Assembly (NCBI GenBank): GCA_039602395.1 | Contig: JBCNJP010000019.1 | Coordinates: 764,265-828,264, forward strand | Source: Deinandra increscens subsp. villosa | Lineage: Eukaryota > Streptophyta > Magnoliopsida > Asterales > Asteraceae | Reading direction: 5' to 3' | Length of the DNA: 64,000 nucleotides | In this document: one piece after another, positions 22,039 to 35,000 of the stretch | Position numbering within the stretch: the stretch's first letter is position 1 | Layout of the letters: the number at the start of each line of letters is the position of its first letter | The notes under the pieces: model-generated | Told to the model about the DNA's origin: nothing | What the model saw: the letters and a program-made list of their open reading frames with translations, nothing else | Databases searched by the model: none | Translations under genes and position numbers: made by a program

Positions 22039-25000
22039 TGTCACACCCCGGTCAACGGTTTCGGGTGTGAGCGAGAATGGAATCATAGTCGAGGATACAT
22101 AGAACACTTCTAATAAATTTAAAAACTTCATAAAACATTAAATTCATTTCATTGCAGCGGAAAAGGTAGTGGAAACATTAATGTTTTACAATTTAAAAAG
22201 ATAAGTCTTAAATGATTATTAAAAGCATAAAACGGTTAAAGTGGATAGTCGGGACTATGACTCCAAGGACAGGTCCGATAGCGTTTGTAAGCCCCATTTG
22301 CATGTCTTCAAGAAAGTCTCGTCAATTACCTAAGAAATCATGAACATAAAACGGGTCAACATAAAGTTGGTGAGGTTCACAGGTTTAGGACTCGATAGTT
22401 AAACAGTTGTAAACAGTTGTAAAACAGTTTCGGTATACTTAAATATTATCAGGGTTTATTGTTGTGGTTGTATGATCTCACCTGAACCTTGATTTCAAAT
22501 ACTAACGGTTTACCCACCCGGCATCTCTTGCCCAGAGATGTTAAACAGTGCGGAATAACTGACGTGTACCCCCAGACAATCCGGAGTCAGAACTGGAGCT
22601 ACCAGTTAGGGTAGGGTTGTCAACCCAAATAGATCTACTCACTAGCTATCGTTTCGTACAGAACTAATTGAAATCAATTAATGATGGGATTTTCGGTTGT
22701 ACAAACGTTTATAACGATAATGTACCAAGTTGGGCAATCAGTAAGAGAACAAGTAGTCATACGGCTAACAAGTAAACCATAATATTAAGTAAAAAGCATT
22801 TAATCAGTTTTCATGATTTCTCCCCCAAGTATAAAACAGTAAAAAAAGAAAAGGGGCCGTGAAACTCACAGTTTTAGCAGATAATCGGAATTTAAGCAGC
22901 GAAGGACGGTAGCACGTAACGTCCTAAATAATTAAATAACATATGCATAAGGTCTATGATCATTTGAGTAACATAAGTCACCCAAGCGATACCGGTCAAG
23001 TCTTGACGATTTAAGTCCGTTTGTATTATTGAAAACTCGTTAACTTGTATTTATTTATTAAATACATTTATGGTTATTTATATTTATGTCCAATAAATAT
23101 AAACAAATAATCATTTTCAATAATTCAACCAAGTCTTGAACATCGAGTAAAAAGAAATAATAATGTTTATTATTATTTTCATGAGTTCGAATAATTATTT
23201 TAATTAAATAATTACTTGTTCGATTTGTTAATCTTGCAAGTTATAATTATCTCAATAATTATGATTAACAATTCTTTAGTGAATAAAACAAAGTATAAGT
23301 TTCCTTGCAAATAATTATTTGTCAAAATAATTATTAAGGTTTGTTTTATTTATAAAACATAAATCTTTAAGGAAAACATTTAAGGTTTTAAACGTTTAAT
23401 CATTTTCAAAGGTAGGTTAATATTTCAAGTTCATGAAATATTTTAATAAAAAACGTTGATAAGAATATTTATGACGACGTTTGGATTTATAACATTTGGT
23501 TTATAAAACTTGACTTTTATTTAAAATCTCCAACGAACGTTGGTTCATTTTTGGATACTTTGTTTTTATCAAAGTAGCGTTAAAAGTCCTTGTAAACATT
23601 TTAAACAAATGACTTGTCTTGCTTTATTTTTATAAAATTCTTTTATGAAAACATTTATCATCAAATAAAATCTTTTTATAAAAATGTCCATTTCTAGTAA
23701 GTTTCAAGAAAGGCTAAAACTTGTAATAAATCCAAGTATTTATGTCAAATTAATCATTTGACATAAATATTATTCTTATCAAATCTAGCATTTATTTTTA
23801 TTCTTTTTGTCCAATCATTTACTCATTTGGAACATATTAAATATGTTACATGGCTATTTTTAGAAATAAATACTTTAATCAATTTTTATAAATCACTAGT
23901 TACTTTGTGATTTATAGTTTATTCCTAAGTTTACAACCATATTTTGTCCATTAAGATTTCATGTAACAAGTTAACATAATATAACATGGTTTATATTGTT
24001 AGTTAACATTTTTAATAAACATCATGAAATAATAACAATTTAAACATATATTTAAATGCAATCCACTAACATAATAATGTTAGGACATGAAATATAAATA
24101 ATCTACTAACACATTACATGTGTTAGGACCAAAAGCAAATAATAACAAGTAATATTATTTAGTCTTTTTAATTCAAGGTTATGTAAATTGCATATGAGTA
24201 ATCATGATGATCTTAGGTGCACTTGAATACTTTCCATAGATTTTTTCAAGTGTTTCACCCCATTCTCTTGGCTACTTTAAGTTCCTAGAACACCATGAGA
24301 ATGTTTAAAGATCATAAGAAGAATGGAGGTTTAAGAAGAGAGATTTTTGATGATTAACTCAATATGCAAGTATTATATTTACATTTCATTAATATGAAGA
24401 GGCTTGGGTTTGCAAACAACCAACTTGAAATCCATGGATTTCATTAGATCTAGGTGCACAAGGTTACTATCCATAAGGCTTCACCATTGTGTTTCACCAT
24501 CTTGAATCTTAGAAGAAAAGGGGATTAAGAAGAGAGTTGGGTTGGTTGTTGCAAGCAAGCATTCCAAGATGTAAACAAAGTTTAGATCAAGATTACAAGT
24601 GTTAGTGTTTTTGAAGACTTGTCAAGACTTGTGGTTCATTAGGGTGTAAGTATGAGGGAAATGTGAGTTAGAAAGACTCACAAATGAAAGAGGAAAGAAG
24701 ATGATGGAGGTTGGTGGTGGCGGTTTCCCGGCGGCGTAGTGGCGGACCGGGGGTGGTCCGGTGGCGGAGCAGCGGCGGCGGCCGGTGGCTGTGGTGGCTG
24801 CCGGTCGGACAAAGGGAGGGAGGGAGAGTGAGTGAGGGTCTTGGTGGTTTGGGGTGTTGGGTGCAAGGAGACCAAAAGGGATGGTGTCTCCCTTTTATAA
24901 TCATGATTATGGTTTTTATCCCATGGATAATTATGTGTTGTCAAACACACATAATCTCTAGCTTTTTGGGGTTAATTTTTATAAACTTGTAAGTGTTTAG

Positions 25001-25907
25001 TAAGAGTTCAATCACTTTTATAAAATATAAATGGGTTAGGAGTTTATAAAAATCTCAACTTTTTAAAATATAATCCAAATATATTTTATTCAATTGAATG
25101 GTGATTTTTATTTTTATAAACATTGTGAGTCCAAGTTTTATAAAAATATTAGTGGTTAATGGTTTGGTTTAAGTTTGTATAAATCTTGTTAAAATGTTGG
25201 GCTTTAAACAATTTTTATATATTTGGGCCGAAGCCCAATTGTTTTAATCAAGAAGGATGGGCCGAAGCCCGATTGTTTTCGGGTGAGGGCTGGGCCGAAG
25301 CCCAGCTAAGGTTTGCGTGGTGGTTTGGGCCGAAGCCCAAATCGAGTCGTGGGACGATTGGGCCGAAGCCCAATCGGGTTCGGGTCGGGCCGGTTCTCGG
25401 TTCGTGGGCCGCGAAGGGAAAGGGAAAAGGGTTTGGGCCGGTTACGGCCCAATGTGATCTGGGCCGCGGGTCGGGTTTCCGGGTTCGGGGTTTTACTCGA
25501 CTAGTTGATACGAACATTCGGTTAAATTTTCGGGTTAATCCGGACATTTTTGGGCTTATTGGGCTTACCGGGCCCAATAGGATAAACGGTTTGGAATTTG
25601 GCTAAGTCTTGACAACGTAACACTTGTTTTATGTTCGTAAAACGTTTTATCGGTTTATAACGGTTTGATAAAATATAAAATGTCAAATTTTATATTTAAT
25701 TTCTTATTATTAAAATTTCATTAATAATAATATAAAACATTCGTAATTTAAAATTTTCCAACGCGAATTTCCATGTTGGTTAATTGGTTATTCAATCGCA
25801 GCTAATTATGTAATTTAAACAATTAAATCACGTAATTATGACATAATAAAAAGTCAACAAAAGTCAACGGAGAGAGAGTTGACCTGGTTTTTGGACCGGT
25901 TGTCACA
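22039..25907 (-). repeat. 3' LTR of the Ty3 element
   Basis: Because the element is on the minus strand this is the 3' LTR. A TATA box (TATAAAAGG on the minus strand, 24891-24899) lies about 1 kb from its 5' end. A GC-rich stretch at 25223-25374 contains five palindromes GGGCCGAAGCCC. Compared with the other LTR, differences were seen at 22185, 24764, 24800, 24801, 25263, 25392, 25459, 25643 and 25840. Confidence 0.95.
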
Positions 25908-25920
25908 TTCTCCCCCAGTT
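25908..25920 (-). other. polypurine tract
   Basis: The minus strand reads ACTGGGGGAGAA immediately before the 3' LTR. It is the plus-strand primer site used in reverse transcription. Confidence 0.85.
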
Positions 25921-25941
25921 AAAAGAATTTCGTCCCGAAAT

Positions 25942-27759
25942 TCAGCTTTGGTTACTGGTGGATGCGACATTCTCAAACAGGCGTGGATACTTTCGGCGCA
26001 TTTGATACTCGCGTTCCCACGTGTACTCTGGTCCTCGCCTAGAGTTCCATCGTACCTTGACTATGGGAATGCGGCTATGCTTCAGCTTTTTGATTTCCCG
26101 GTCAAGTATCTCCACGGGTTCCTCAATGAAGTGTAGGGTTTCGTCCACTTGAATCTCATCAAGAGGAACGATGAGTGTTTCATCAGATAGGCATTTCTTA
26201 AGATTACAGACATGAAAGACATTGTGAACGCTGCTTAGCTCGGCGGGCAGGTTCAAACGGTAAGCTACTGGTCTGATGGTTTCGGTGATTTCAAAGGGAC
26301 CAATGTAACGAGGGTTGAGCTTCCCTCGTTTGCCGAACCGGATGACACCTTTCCAAGGTGACACCTTTAGCATGACACGATCACCCTTTTTGAAGGACAA
26401 GGGTTTGCGTCGGTTGTCGGCGTAGCTCTTTTGCCTGTCTCGGGCAGCTCTCAAGCGATCTCGGATTCGGAAGATTAATTCAGTCGTCTCAAAGATTAGC
26501 TCGGGTCCAGTCAACTGACTGTCGCCAATCTCATTCCAGCAGAGTGGGTATCTGCACTTTCTCCCATAAAGTGCTTCGAAAGGGGCGGCTTGGATGCTGG
26601 TGTGATAACTGTTGTTATACGAGAATTCAGCAAGAGGGAGGTGCTCGTCCCACTTGGGTCCGAAATCTATCACACATGCTCTCAGCATATCCTCAAGCGT
26701 TTGGATCGTTCTCTCGCTTTGGCCATCTGTCTGCGGATGGTAGGCAGTACTCATATCGAGTCGAGTACCCAAAGCTTTCTGTAGAGATTTCCAGAAGTGT
26801 GCGGTGAATCGACTGTCTCGGCCGGATATGATGGATTTGGGCACACCGTGGCGCGAGACGACTTCCTTTATGTAAAGCTTGGCTCGCTTATCCATCTTAT
26901 CCTTCTCATTGACCGGTAAGAAGTGTGCTGACTTCGTCAATCGATCGACTATCACCCAGATAGCATCATACCCAGATCTGGACTTAGGCAATTTTGTGAT
27001 AAAGTCCATGGATATCTCTTCCCATTTCCATTCGGGGATTACTGGTTGAGTCAATAATCCAGAGGGCTTCTGGTATTCGGCTTTGACCTTTGAACAAGTT
27101 AAGCATTTGCCGACATAGGTGGCTATCTCGGCTTTCATGTTAGGCCACCAGAATTGTTTCTTCAGACCGTGATACATCTTGTCTGATCCGGGATGAATGG
27201 AATACCTTGATTTGTGGGCTTCATCGAAAATTAGTTGCCTTAGTCCTCCATAGACAGGTACCCATAACCTATCCATGAAGACCTTGGTTCCATCTGGTTT
27301 CTCTTCCAGTTGCTTCTCCATTCCACGTAAACCTTCTTCAGTTAGGTTTTCCGATTTGAGGGCTTCATTTTGTGTGTCGCGCACTTGGGAATTAAGGTTT
27401 GAGTGGATGGTCATACCTAATGCTCGGACGCGGCGAGGTTTGGCATGCTCTTTCCTGCTTAAGGCATCGGCTACAACGTTAGCCTTGCCTGGATGATAAC
27501 GAATCTCGCATTCGTAGTCATTTAGCAGTTCCACCCATCGGCGTTGTCTCATATTCAATTCCTTCTGATTGAAAATATGTTGGAGGCTCTTGTGATCGGT
27601 GAATATGGTACATTGGGTACCATAAAGATAGTGCCTCCAGATCTTGAGAGCAAAGACGACGGCTCCGAGTTCCAAGTCATGAGTGGTATAATTCTTCTCG
27701 TGAATCTTCAGTTGTCGTGATGCGTAAGCAATGACTTTCTCTCGTTGCATCAAACACAA
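25942..27759 (-). pseudogene. Ty3 pol part 2: RNase H, integrase, chromodomain
   Basis: 605 residues in a different frame from the upstream gag-RT reading frame. It opens inside RNase H (VIAYASRQLKIHEKNY). Next come the integrase zinc region (CLTCSKVKAEYQKPSG), the integrase core (SMDFITKLPKSRSGYDAIWV; then STAYHPQTDGQSERTIQTLE with the catalytic Glu), the GPF module (RYIGPFEI) and a C-terminal chromodomain (VEILDREIKKLKHSRIPIVK ... GPEYTWERE). The junction with the upstream ORF near 27750-27759 has lost one T in a short T run, so the polyprotein is broken within RNase H. Confidence 0.92.
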
Positions 27760-30507
27760 CCTAAACCTTGATGCGAGGCATCGCAGTAAACAACGAAGTC
27801 TTCGATTCCATCGGGTAATGATAGAATCGGGGCATCACAAAGCTTCTGCTTTAGTAACTGAAATGCTGCTTCAGTCTTGTCATCCCATATGAATTTCTTA
27901 TCTTTCTGGGTCAGGGCGGTGAGTGGTTGGGCTATCTTCGAGAAGTTTTCGATAAATCGGCGGTAATAGCCAGCAAGACCTAAAAATTGTCGAATCTCGG
28001 TTGGAGTCGTTGGCGTACTCCAATCCTTGATTGCCTCAATTTTTGTGGGATCCACGTGGATTCCTCGATCATTGATCACATGAGCCAGAAAGTGAACTTC
28101 GCGAATCCAAAAGTCGCATTTGGAAAATTTCGCGTAGAGTTCTTCCTTCTTCAACAACTCCAGAATAAGTCTCAGATGTTGTTCGTGTTCTTCCTTACTA
28201 CGGGAGTAGATAAGGATGTCGTCAATGAACACGATAACGAACTTATCCAGGTAGGGTTTGCATACGCGGTTCATCAGATCCATGAACACTGCAGGTGCGT
28301 TTGTCAAACCAAATGGCATTACGAGGAACTCATAATGGCCATAGCGTGTTCTGAATGCTGTCTTCGAAACGTCTTCATCTCTAACTCTGAGTTGATGGTA
28401 TCCTGATCTCAGATCGATCTTGGAGTAAAAGCTCGATCCTTGAAGTTGATCAAACAGGTCGTCGATCCTAGGAAGCGGGTAACGGTTCTTCATAGTTAGT
28501 TTGTTCAGCTCCCGGTAGTCGATGCACATCCGAAAAGTGCCATCTTTCTTCTTGACAAATAGCACGGGTGCTCCCCACGGAGAGTGGCTTGGTCGGATGA
28601 AGCCTTTATCTAGCAATTCTTGTAATTGGCTAGATAACTCCTGCATCTCAGAAGGTGCCAGACGGTACGGGGATCTGGCTACGGGGGCGGCACCTGGGGC
28701 TAAGTCAATGCGAAACTCTACTTGTCGCGTCGGCGGTAAACCTGGCAAGTCTTCGGGAAAGACTTCCGGGTATTCGCGGACAACGGGAACATCTGCTATG
28801 TTCTTCTCCTTTGGTTTCTTCTCGGTTACGTGTGCTAAGATGGCATGACATCCTTTACGAAGGAACTTCCTTGCCTTCATACTAGATATGAGGTTTAGTT
28901 GGGTTCCACTCTTCTCGCCTTGTACGTTTAAAGTGTTGCCATCTTCGAGTGGCATCCTAACTATTTTCTCATGGCACACGATTTCTGCACGGTTCTTAGA
29001 TAACCAGTCCATGCCTATGATAACATCAAAACTTCCTAGTTCTACAGGCATCAAATCAATGCTGAAGGGATGATCGGAGAGTTCTAGTGAGCAGTTTGGA
29101 TAAATAATGCTAGTTTCTACTAATTCTCCGTTTGCTAATTCTACTGTGAACTTAGTGTCTAAGGCAACAGGGGTAATTTCAAGTAATTGACCAAATTTGG
29201 TAGACACAAAGCTCCTATCAGCACCAGTATCGAATAAAACAGAAGCATAATGATCATTTAGTAGAAACGTACCCGTCACCGTGTTGGGGTCACGGCGAGC
29301 ATCTCCGGCATTGATTACAAAGGCTCTTCCTCTAGCCTGATTCGGGTCCTGGTTTCCTGCCTTCGGGCAATCCTTCTTGTAGTGCCCGGTGGTTCCGCAA
29401 CCGTAACAGGTGCGCTTCGGACAGTCTCGTGCTACGTGCCCTTTCGTCTTGAAGATGTTGCAGTAGACGTTGCCACAATCGAGTGTGTGGTGGAGATTGC
29501 ACTTGTTGCACAGAGGTGCTCCACCGTTGTATCCAGTCTTTCGGACAACGTGGGTAGGGGTGGTAGCAGCAAAGACCTTCACAGTTTCAGCTTCCTTGGC
29601 AGGGGCCTTATCATCGCGATTCCTCCAGAATCCGCGTTTCCGCTTGTTATCAGGCTTCTTGTTGGTGGAAGGAGTGGTACCGGTTTCAGGGGCCTTGTTC
29701 TCAGACTTCTTCTTGTCAAGATTCACACCTTGACGGTTGGCTTGGTAAACCAGGTTGTGTGCCAGGCGCACAGCATCCTGAAAAGTCTGAGGATTTGAGG
29801 AAAGGACATTCCCCTGGATATGAGGTGCAAGTCCCCAGATGTACCGCTCAATCTTCTTGTAGGGAGGAGTGATCATGGTCGGACAGAGATGAGCGAGCTC
29901 ACGGAACCTCTTGGTATAGCCGGCAACGTCGGCTCCATTCATGGTGAGGTTCCAGAATTCAGCTTCGAGCTTCTGAAGCTCTTCTCTAGGACAGTACTCA
30001 TCGCGAAGCAGTTGCTTGAGCTCGTCCCAAGTCATGGCGTAAGCCAAATCAGTCCCCATAGCATCGGCATGGGAGTTCCACCAGGTCAGAGCGCTATCAG
30101 TCAGAGCGCAGGTGGAATACTTGACCATGTACTGCTCGGGGCAGTTGCTTATGCGGAAGACGGACTCCATTTTCTCAAACCAGCGAACTAAACCAACAGC
30201 GCCTTCAGAACCCTTGAAATTCGAGGGTTTGCAGTTCATAAAGTCCTTGTATGAACATTCACGGGGGCCTGCAATTGTTAGGTTGAAACGTTGAATACAA
30301 TTTAGGAAAATTGTAATCGGGTGTTTTTCTAACATGGGTTAATTCGTACTTACCGCGCGCCCCATTGTCGTTTTGACGTTGGGCTTCCGCAGCGGCAACA
30401 GTTTCTGCTACGCGATTAGCAATCATCTCCTCGATTTCCTCGGGAGTCATAGGGGGAGGAGGTGGAGGAGGTGAAGAGTTCCTGGTGGTTCGGCGTCTCG
30501 GTGGCAT
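27750..30507 (-). CDS. Ty3 gag-protease-RT reading frame, with a probable gag intron
   Basis: The start is placed at 30507 (MPPRRRTTRNSSPPPPPPP). Exon 1 (30507-30354) ends in GT AAGTACG and exon 2 starts after CTAACAATTGCAG at 30268. Removing 85 nt (30269-30353) joins NGAR to GPRECSYKDFMNCKP in frame. Without splicing the first frame stops soon after. Then follow the gag domain (WFEKMESVFRISNCPEQYMV), zinc knuckle CYGCGTTGHYKKDCP preceded by a second Cys-rich motif, protease LFDTGADRSFVS, and reverse transcriptase (IDYRELNKLTMKNRYPLPRI, with FIDDIL as the YxDD box). RNase H begins DFVVYCDASHQGLG and is cut by a frameshift at 27750. Translation of gag and pol in one frame is usual for chromoviruses. 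Confidence 0.9.
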
Positions 30508-30933
30508 GATTTTGCTTTAAGTTACAATTGTCAACATAAAGAAAAAATTTAGATAATATGTAAATGGGGTTATTGCATGCTCGAGAATAACTGCCACGAC
30601 ATACATCAATTGCCAAAACATTTTCACGCAACACAACCAAGAACGTAAGATAGGAATGGTGAAGTGATACAACATGTCCTAACGATATAACTACACAATC
30701 ACAACACAACTATAACATGAACATAACATAATCATAAACATCAATCATAACATACCAAAAGATTTTTCCCATAGCATAATCATCGGAATCATACATCAAG
30801 TTTGTTACCATATTACAGACAAAACATATCCAAAATAACAAGTTTGCATCGTGGGCTCGCAGTCCCAATCCTGACTAATGCTAACATGTTTCATCTATAA
30901 AACGGCTATCAAAAGATACTAGGTCTCATCTAC

Positions 30934-31863
30934 CTAGAATGCTGGTGGGGGTGGTGGAGGTCCTGGGGGCATGAAGAAGACCGGTGGTCTCTGGGTCAAG
31001 GCCTGGAGAGTGGCGAGAAGTCGTCCGGAGACGAACTCCAAAGCAGAGACTCTCCCCTGCAACCTCTCGTGCGAGAGAAGCAGGTCAGTCGTGGCCATGC
31101 TGACCCCAGTCATGTGGGCATGGAGGGACTCCATGGCGCCGTCAGTGGCGCGCATGCGCCCGGTCAGCTCGGCTATCTGGTTCCTGAGGTGAAACACCTA
31201 AGTGGCTGCAGGTAGCTGACCGATATCAGCATTCAGTTCCCCCAGATCGGCCTCAAGGCGTCTCAAACGAGCCACCAGTAATGGGACGGTGTCAGGGATG
31301 GGCTCGTGAGTGAAAGGCGAGATACCCAGAGGCACTCGGCGGAAGGGATCAGGAAGCGAGGACTCCCCCCGATCGTAACAGCTCGGGAACTCCTCGATGA
31401 TCCGCCAGTGCTGGATCTGGTCTGGTATCCAGGCGAGGTGGGGTAAATCGAACACCTGGCGCCGCTTGGGCGCGGGCTCACCAGAGGTACGTCGGACCTC
31501 CCTAGTCCGAGATGGGCCAGCTGCCCGTCCCGGTGTAAATCCCCGTCTGCCGCCACCAGGCGTGGCGACAAAGGTCTTCACAGACCGATCTCGGCCTGCG
31601 AAGGGGTCGGCGGAGCTAGAGGCATCCGCAGTGGCTGCACCGCCAGCAGTGGCGGTGGGAGCAGGGTGGTCGGGGGTGTCGTCGGAGGTCCTACGTCTAA
31701 TAGGACTCAGAAAACCTGCTGGTACGGGAGTCGGGCGAATAACTCCTACAGTAGCGCCCTCAGTCTCGGGGCTTGACGGCACGTAGTCCTCTGGTGAAGG
31801 TGTGTACTCAACACTCGGCTCCTCATCGGAATCGGCAACGCAAATGACCTCTTTAGAAGCCAT
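30934..31863 (-). pseudogene. extra ORF between 5' LTR and gag (in-frame stop)
   Basis: Starts at ATG 31863 (MASKEVICVADSDEEPSVEY). It is acidic then Pro/Ser/Arg-rich, and ends with a coiled-coil-like leucine-rich stretch (LLVARLRRLEADLGELNADI). A TAG at about 31198-31200 interrupts it, and the same frame continues (VFHLRNQIAELTGRMRATDG ... ALTQRPPVFF) to a Pro-rich end at 30934. Together about 310 codons on the same strand as gag. No known domain. The stop could be a mutation, or the two parts could be bypassed by readthrough or splicing. Additional ORFs upstream of gag are known in Tat/Ogre elements but this element is of chromovirus type. Confidence 0.6.
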
Positions 31864-32048
31864 CACTGCGAAAATATTCCAAAAGGAACTGTGTCAGTAA
31901 CATCATGGTAGAGTGGTAACACATAAGTAAACACAAGTAAACATATGAGATCTTGACATGCAAATGGTAGCTTCGGAGTGGGTTATAGTCCAGGCTTGGT
32001 TTTTGTTTCGTTTTGTTTGTTTGTTTATCCTGGTTCGCTATAACCACG

Positions 32049-32060
32049 GCTCTGATACCA
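32049..32060 (-). other. primer binding site
   Basis: TGGTATCAGAGC on the minus strand, complementary to the 3' end of initiator methionine tRNA, three bases downstream of the 5' LTR. Confidence 0.92.
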
Positions 32061-32063
32061 ATC

Positions 32064-35000
32064 TGTCACACCCCGGTCAACGGTTTCGGGTGTGAGCGAG
32101 AATGGAATCATAGTCGAGGATACATAGAACACTTCTAATAAATTTAAAAACTTCATAAAACATTAAATTCATTTCATTGCAGCGGAAAAGGTAGTGGAAA
32201 CATTAATGTCTTACAATTTAAAAAGATAAGTCTTAAATGATTATTAAAAGCATAAAACGGTTAAAGTGGATAGTCGGGACTATGACTCCAAGGACAGGTC
32301 CGATAGCGTTTGTAAGCCCCATTTGCATGTCTTCAAGAAAGTCTCGTCAATTACCTAAGAAATCATGAACATAAAACGGGTCAACATAAAGTTGGTGAGG
32401 TTCACAGGTTTAGGACTCGATAGTTAAACAGTTGTAAACAGTTGTAAAACAGTTTCGGTATACTTAAATATTATCAGGGTTTATTGTTGTGGTTGTATGA
32501 TCTCACCTGAACCTTGATTTCAAATACTAACGGTTTACCCACCCGGCATCTCTTGCCCAGAGATGTTAAACAGTGCGGAATAACTGACGTGTACCCCCAG
32601 ACAATCCGGAGTCAGAACTGGAGCTACCAGTTAGGGTAGGGTTGTCAACCCAAATAGATCTACTCACTAGCTATCGTTTCGTACAGAACTAATTGAAATC
32701 AATTAATGATGGGATTTTCGGTTGTACAAACGTTTATAACGATAATGTACCAAGTTGGGCAATCAGTAAGAGAACAAGTAGTCATACGGCTAACAAGTAA
32801 ACCATAATATTAAGTAAAAAGCATTTAATCAGTTTTCATGATTTCTCCCCCAAGTATAAAACAGTAAAAAAAGAAAAGGGGCCGTGAAACTCACAGTTTT
32901 AGCAGATAATCGGAATTTAAGCAGCGAAGGACGGTAGCACGTAACGTCCTAAATAATTAAATAACATATGCATAAGGTCTATGATCATTTGAGTAACATA
33001 AGTCACCCAAGCGATACCGGTCAAGTCTTGACGATTTAAGTCCGTTTGTATTATTGAAAACTCGTTAACTTGTATTTATTTATTAAATACATTTATGGTT
33101 ATTTATATTTATGTCCAATAAATATAAACAAATAATCATTTTCAATAATTCAACCAAGTCTTGAACATCGAGTAAAAAGAAATAATAATGTTTATTATTA
33201 TTTTCATGAGTTCGAATAATTATTTTAATTAAATAATTACTTGTTCGATTTGTTAATCTTGCAAGTTATAATTATCTCAATAATTATGATTAACAATTCT
33301 TTAGTGAATAAAACAAAGTATAAGTTTCCTTGCAAATAATTATTTGTCAAAATAATTATTAAGGTTTGTTTTATTTATAAAACATAAATCTTTAAGGAAA
33401 ACATTTAAGGTTTTAAACGTTTAATCATTTTCAAAGGTAGGTTAATATTTCAAGTTCATGAAATATTTTAATAAAAAACGTTGATAAGAATATTTATGAC
33501 GACGTTTGGATTTATAACATTTGGTTTATAAAACTTGACTTTTATTTAAAATCTCCAACGAACGTTGGTTCATTTTTGGATACTTTGTTTTTATCAAAGT
33601 AGCGTTAAAAGTCCTTGTAAACATTTTAAACAAATGACTTGTCTTGCTTTATTTTTATAAAATTCTTTTATGAAAACATTTATCATCAAATAAAATCTTT
33701 TTATAAAAATGTCCATTTCTAGTAAGTTTCAAGAAAGGCTAAAACTTGTAATAAATCCAAGTATTTATGTCAAATTAATCATTTGACATAAATATTATTC
33801 TTATCAAATCTAGCATTTATTTTTATTCTTTTTGTCCAATCATTTACTCATTTGGAACATATTAAATATGTTACATGGCTATTTTTAGAAATAAATACTT
33901 TAATCAATTTTTATAAATCACTAGTTACTTTGTGATTTATAGTTTATTCCTAAGTTTACAACCATATTTTGTCCATTAAGATTTCATGTAACAAGTTAAC
34001 ATAATATAACATGGTTTATATTGTTAGTTAACATTTTTAATAAACATCATGAAATAATAACAATTTAAACATATATTTAAATGCAATCCACTAACATAAT
34101 AATGTTAGGACATGAAATATAAATAATCTACTAACACATTACATGTGTTAGGACCAAAAGCAAATAATAACAAGTAATATTATTTAGTCTTTTTAATTCA
34201 AGGTTATGTAAATTGCATATGAGTAATCATGATGATCTTAGGTGCACTTGAATACTTTCCATAGATTTTTTCAAGTGTTTCACCCCATTCTCTTGGCTAC
34301 TTTAAGTTCCTAGAACACCATGAGAATGTTTAAAGATCATAAGAAGAATGGAGGTTTAAGAAGAGAGATTTTTGATGATTAACTCAATATGCAAGTATTA
34401 TATTTACATTTCATTAATATGAAGAGGCTTGGGTTTGCAAACAACCAACTTGAAATCCATGGATTTCATTAGATCTAGGTGCACAAGGTTACTATCCATA
34501 AGGCTTCACCATTGTGTTTCACCATCTTGAATCTTAGAAGAAAAGGGGATTAAGAAGAGAGTTGGGTTGGTTGTTGCAAGCAAGCATTCCAAGATGTAAA
34601 CAAAGTTTAGATCAAGATTACAAGTGTTAGTGTTTTTGAAGACTTGTCAAGACTTGTGGTTCATTAGGGTGTAAGTATGAGGGAAATGTGAGTTAGAAAG
34701 ACTCACAAATGAAAGAGGAAAGAAGATGATGGAGGTTGGTGGTGGCGGTTTCCCGGCGGCGTAGTGGCGGACCGGGGGTGGTCCGGTGACGGAGCAGCGG
34801 CGGCGGCCGGTGGCTGTGGTGGCTATCGGTCGGACAAAGGGAGGGAGGGAGAGTGAGTGAGGGTCTTGGTGGTTTGGGGTGTTGGGTGCAAGGAGACCAA
34901 AAGGGATGGTGTCTCCCTTTTATAATCATGATTATGGTTTTTATCCCATGGATAATTATGTGTTGTCAAACACACATAATCTCTAGCTTTTTGGGGTTAA

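Noticed and set aside
24668..24992. Pro/Thr-rich and Gly-rich frames in the LTR
   Set aside because: Low-complexity translation of GGCGG-rich DNA in both strands; likely LTR leader and not a protein gene.
25186..25605. 139-residue open frame in the LTR (again at 35211-35630)
   Set aside because: Produced by the repeated GGGCCGAAGCCC palindromes; repetitive, no domain, and antisense to the element.
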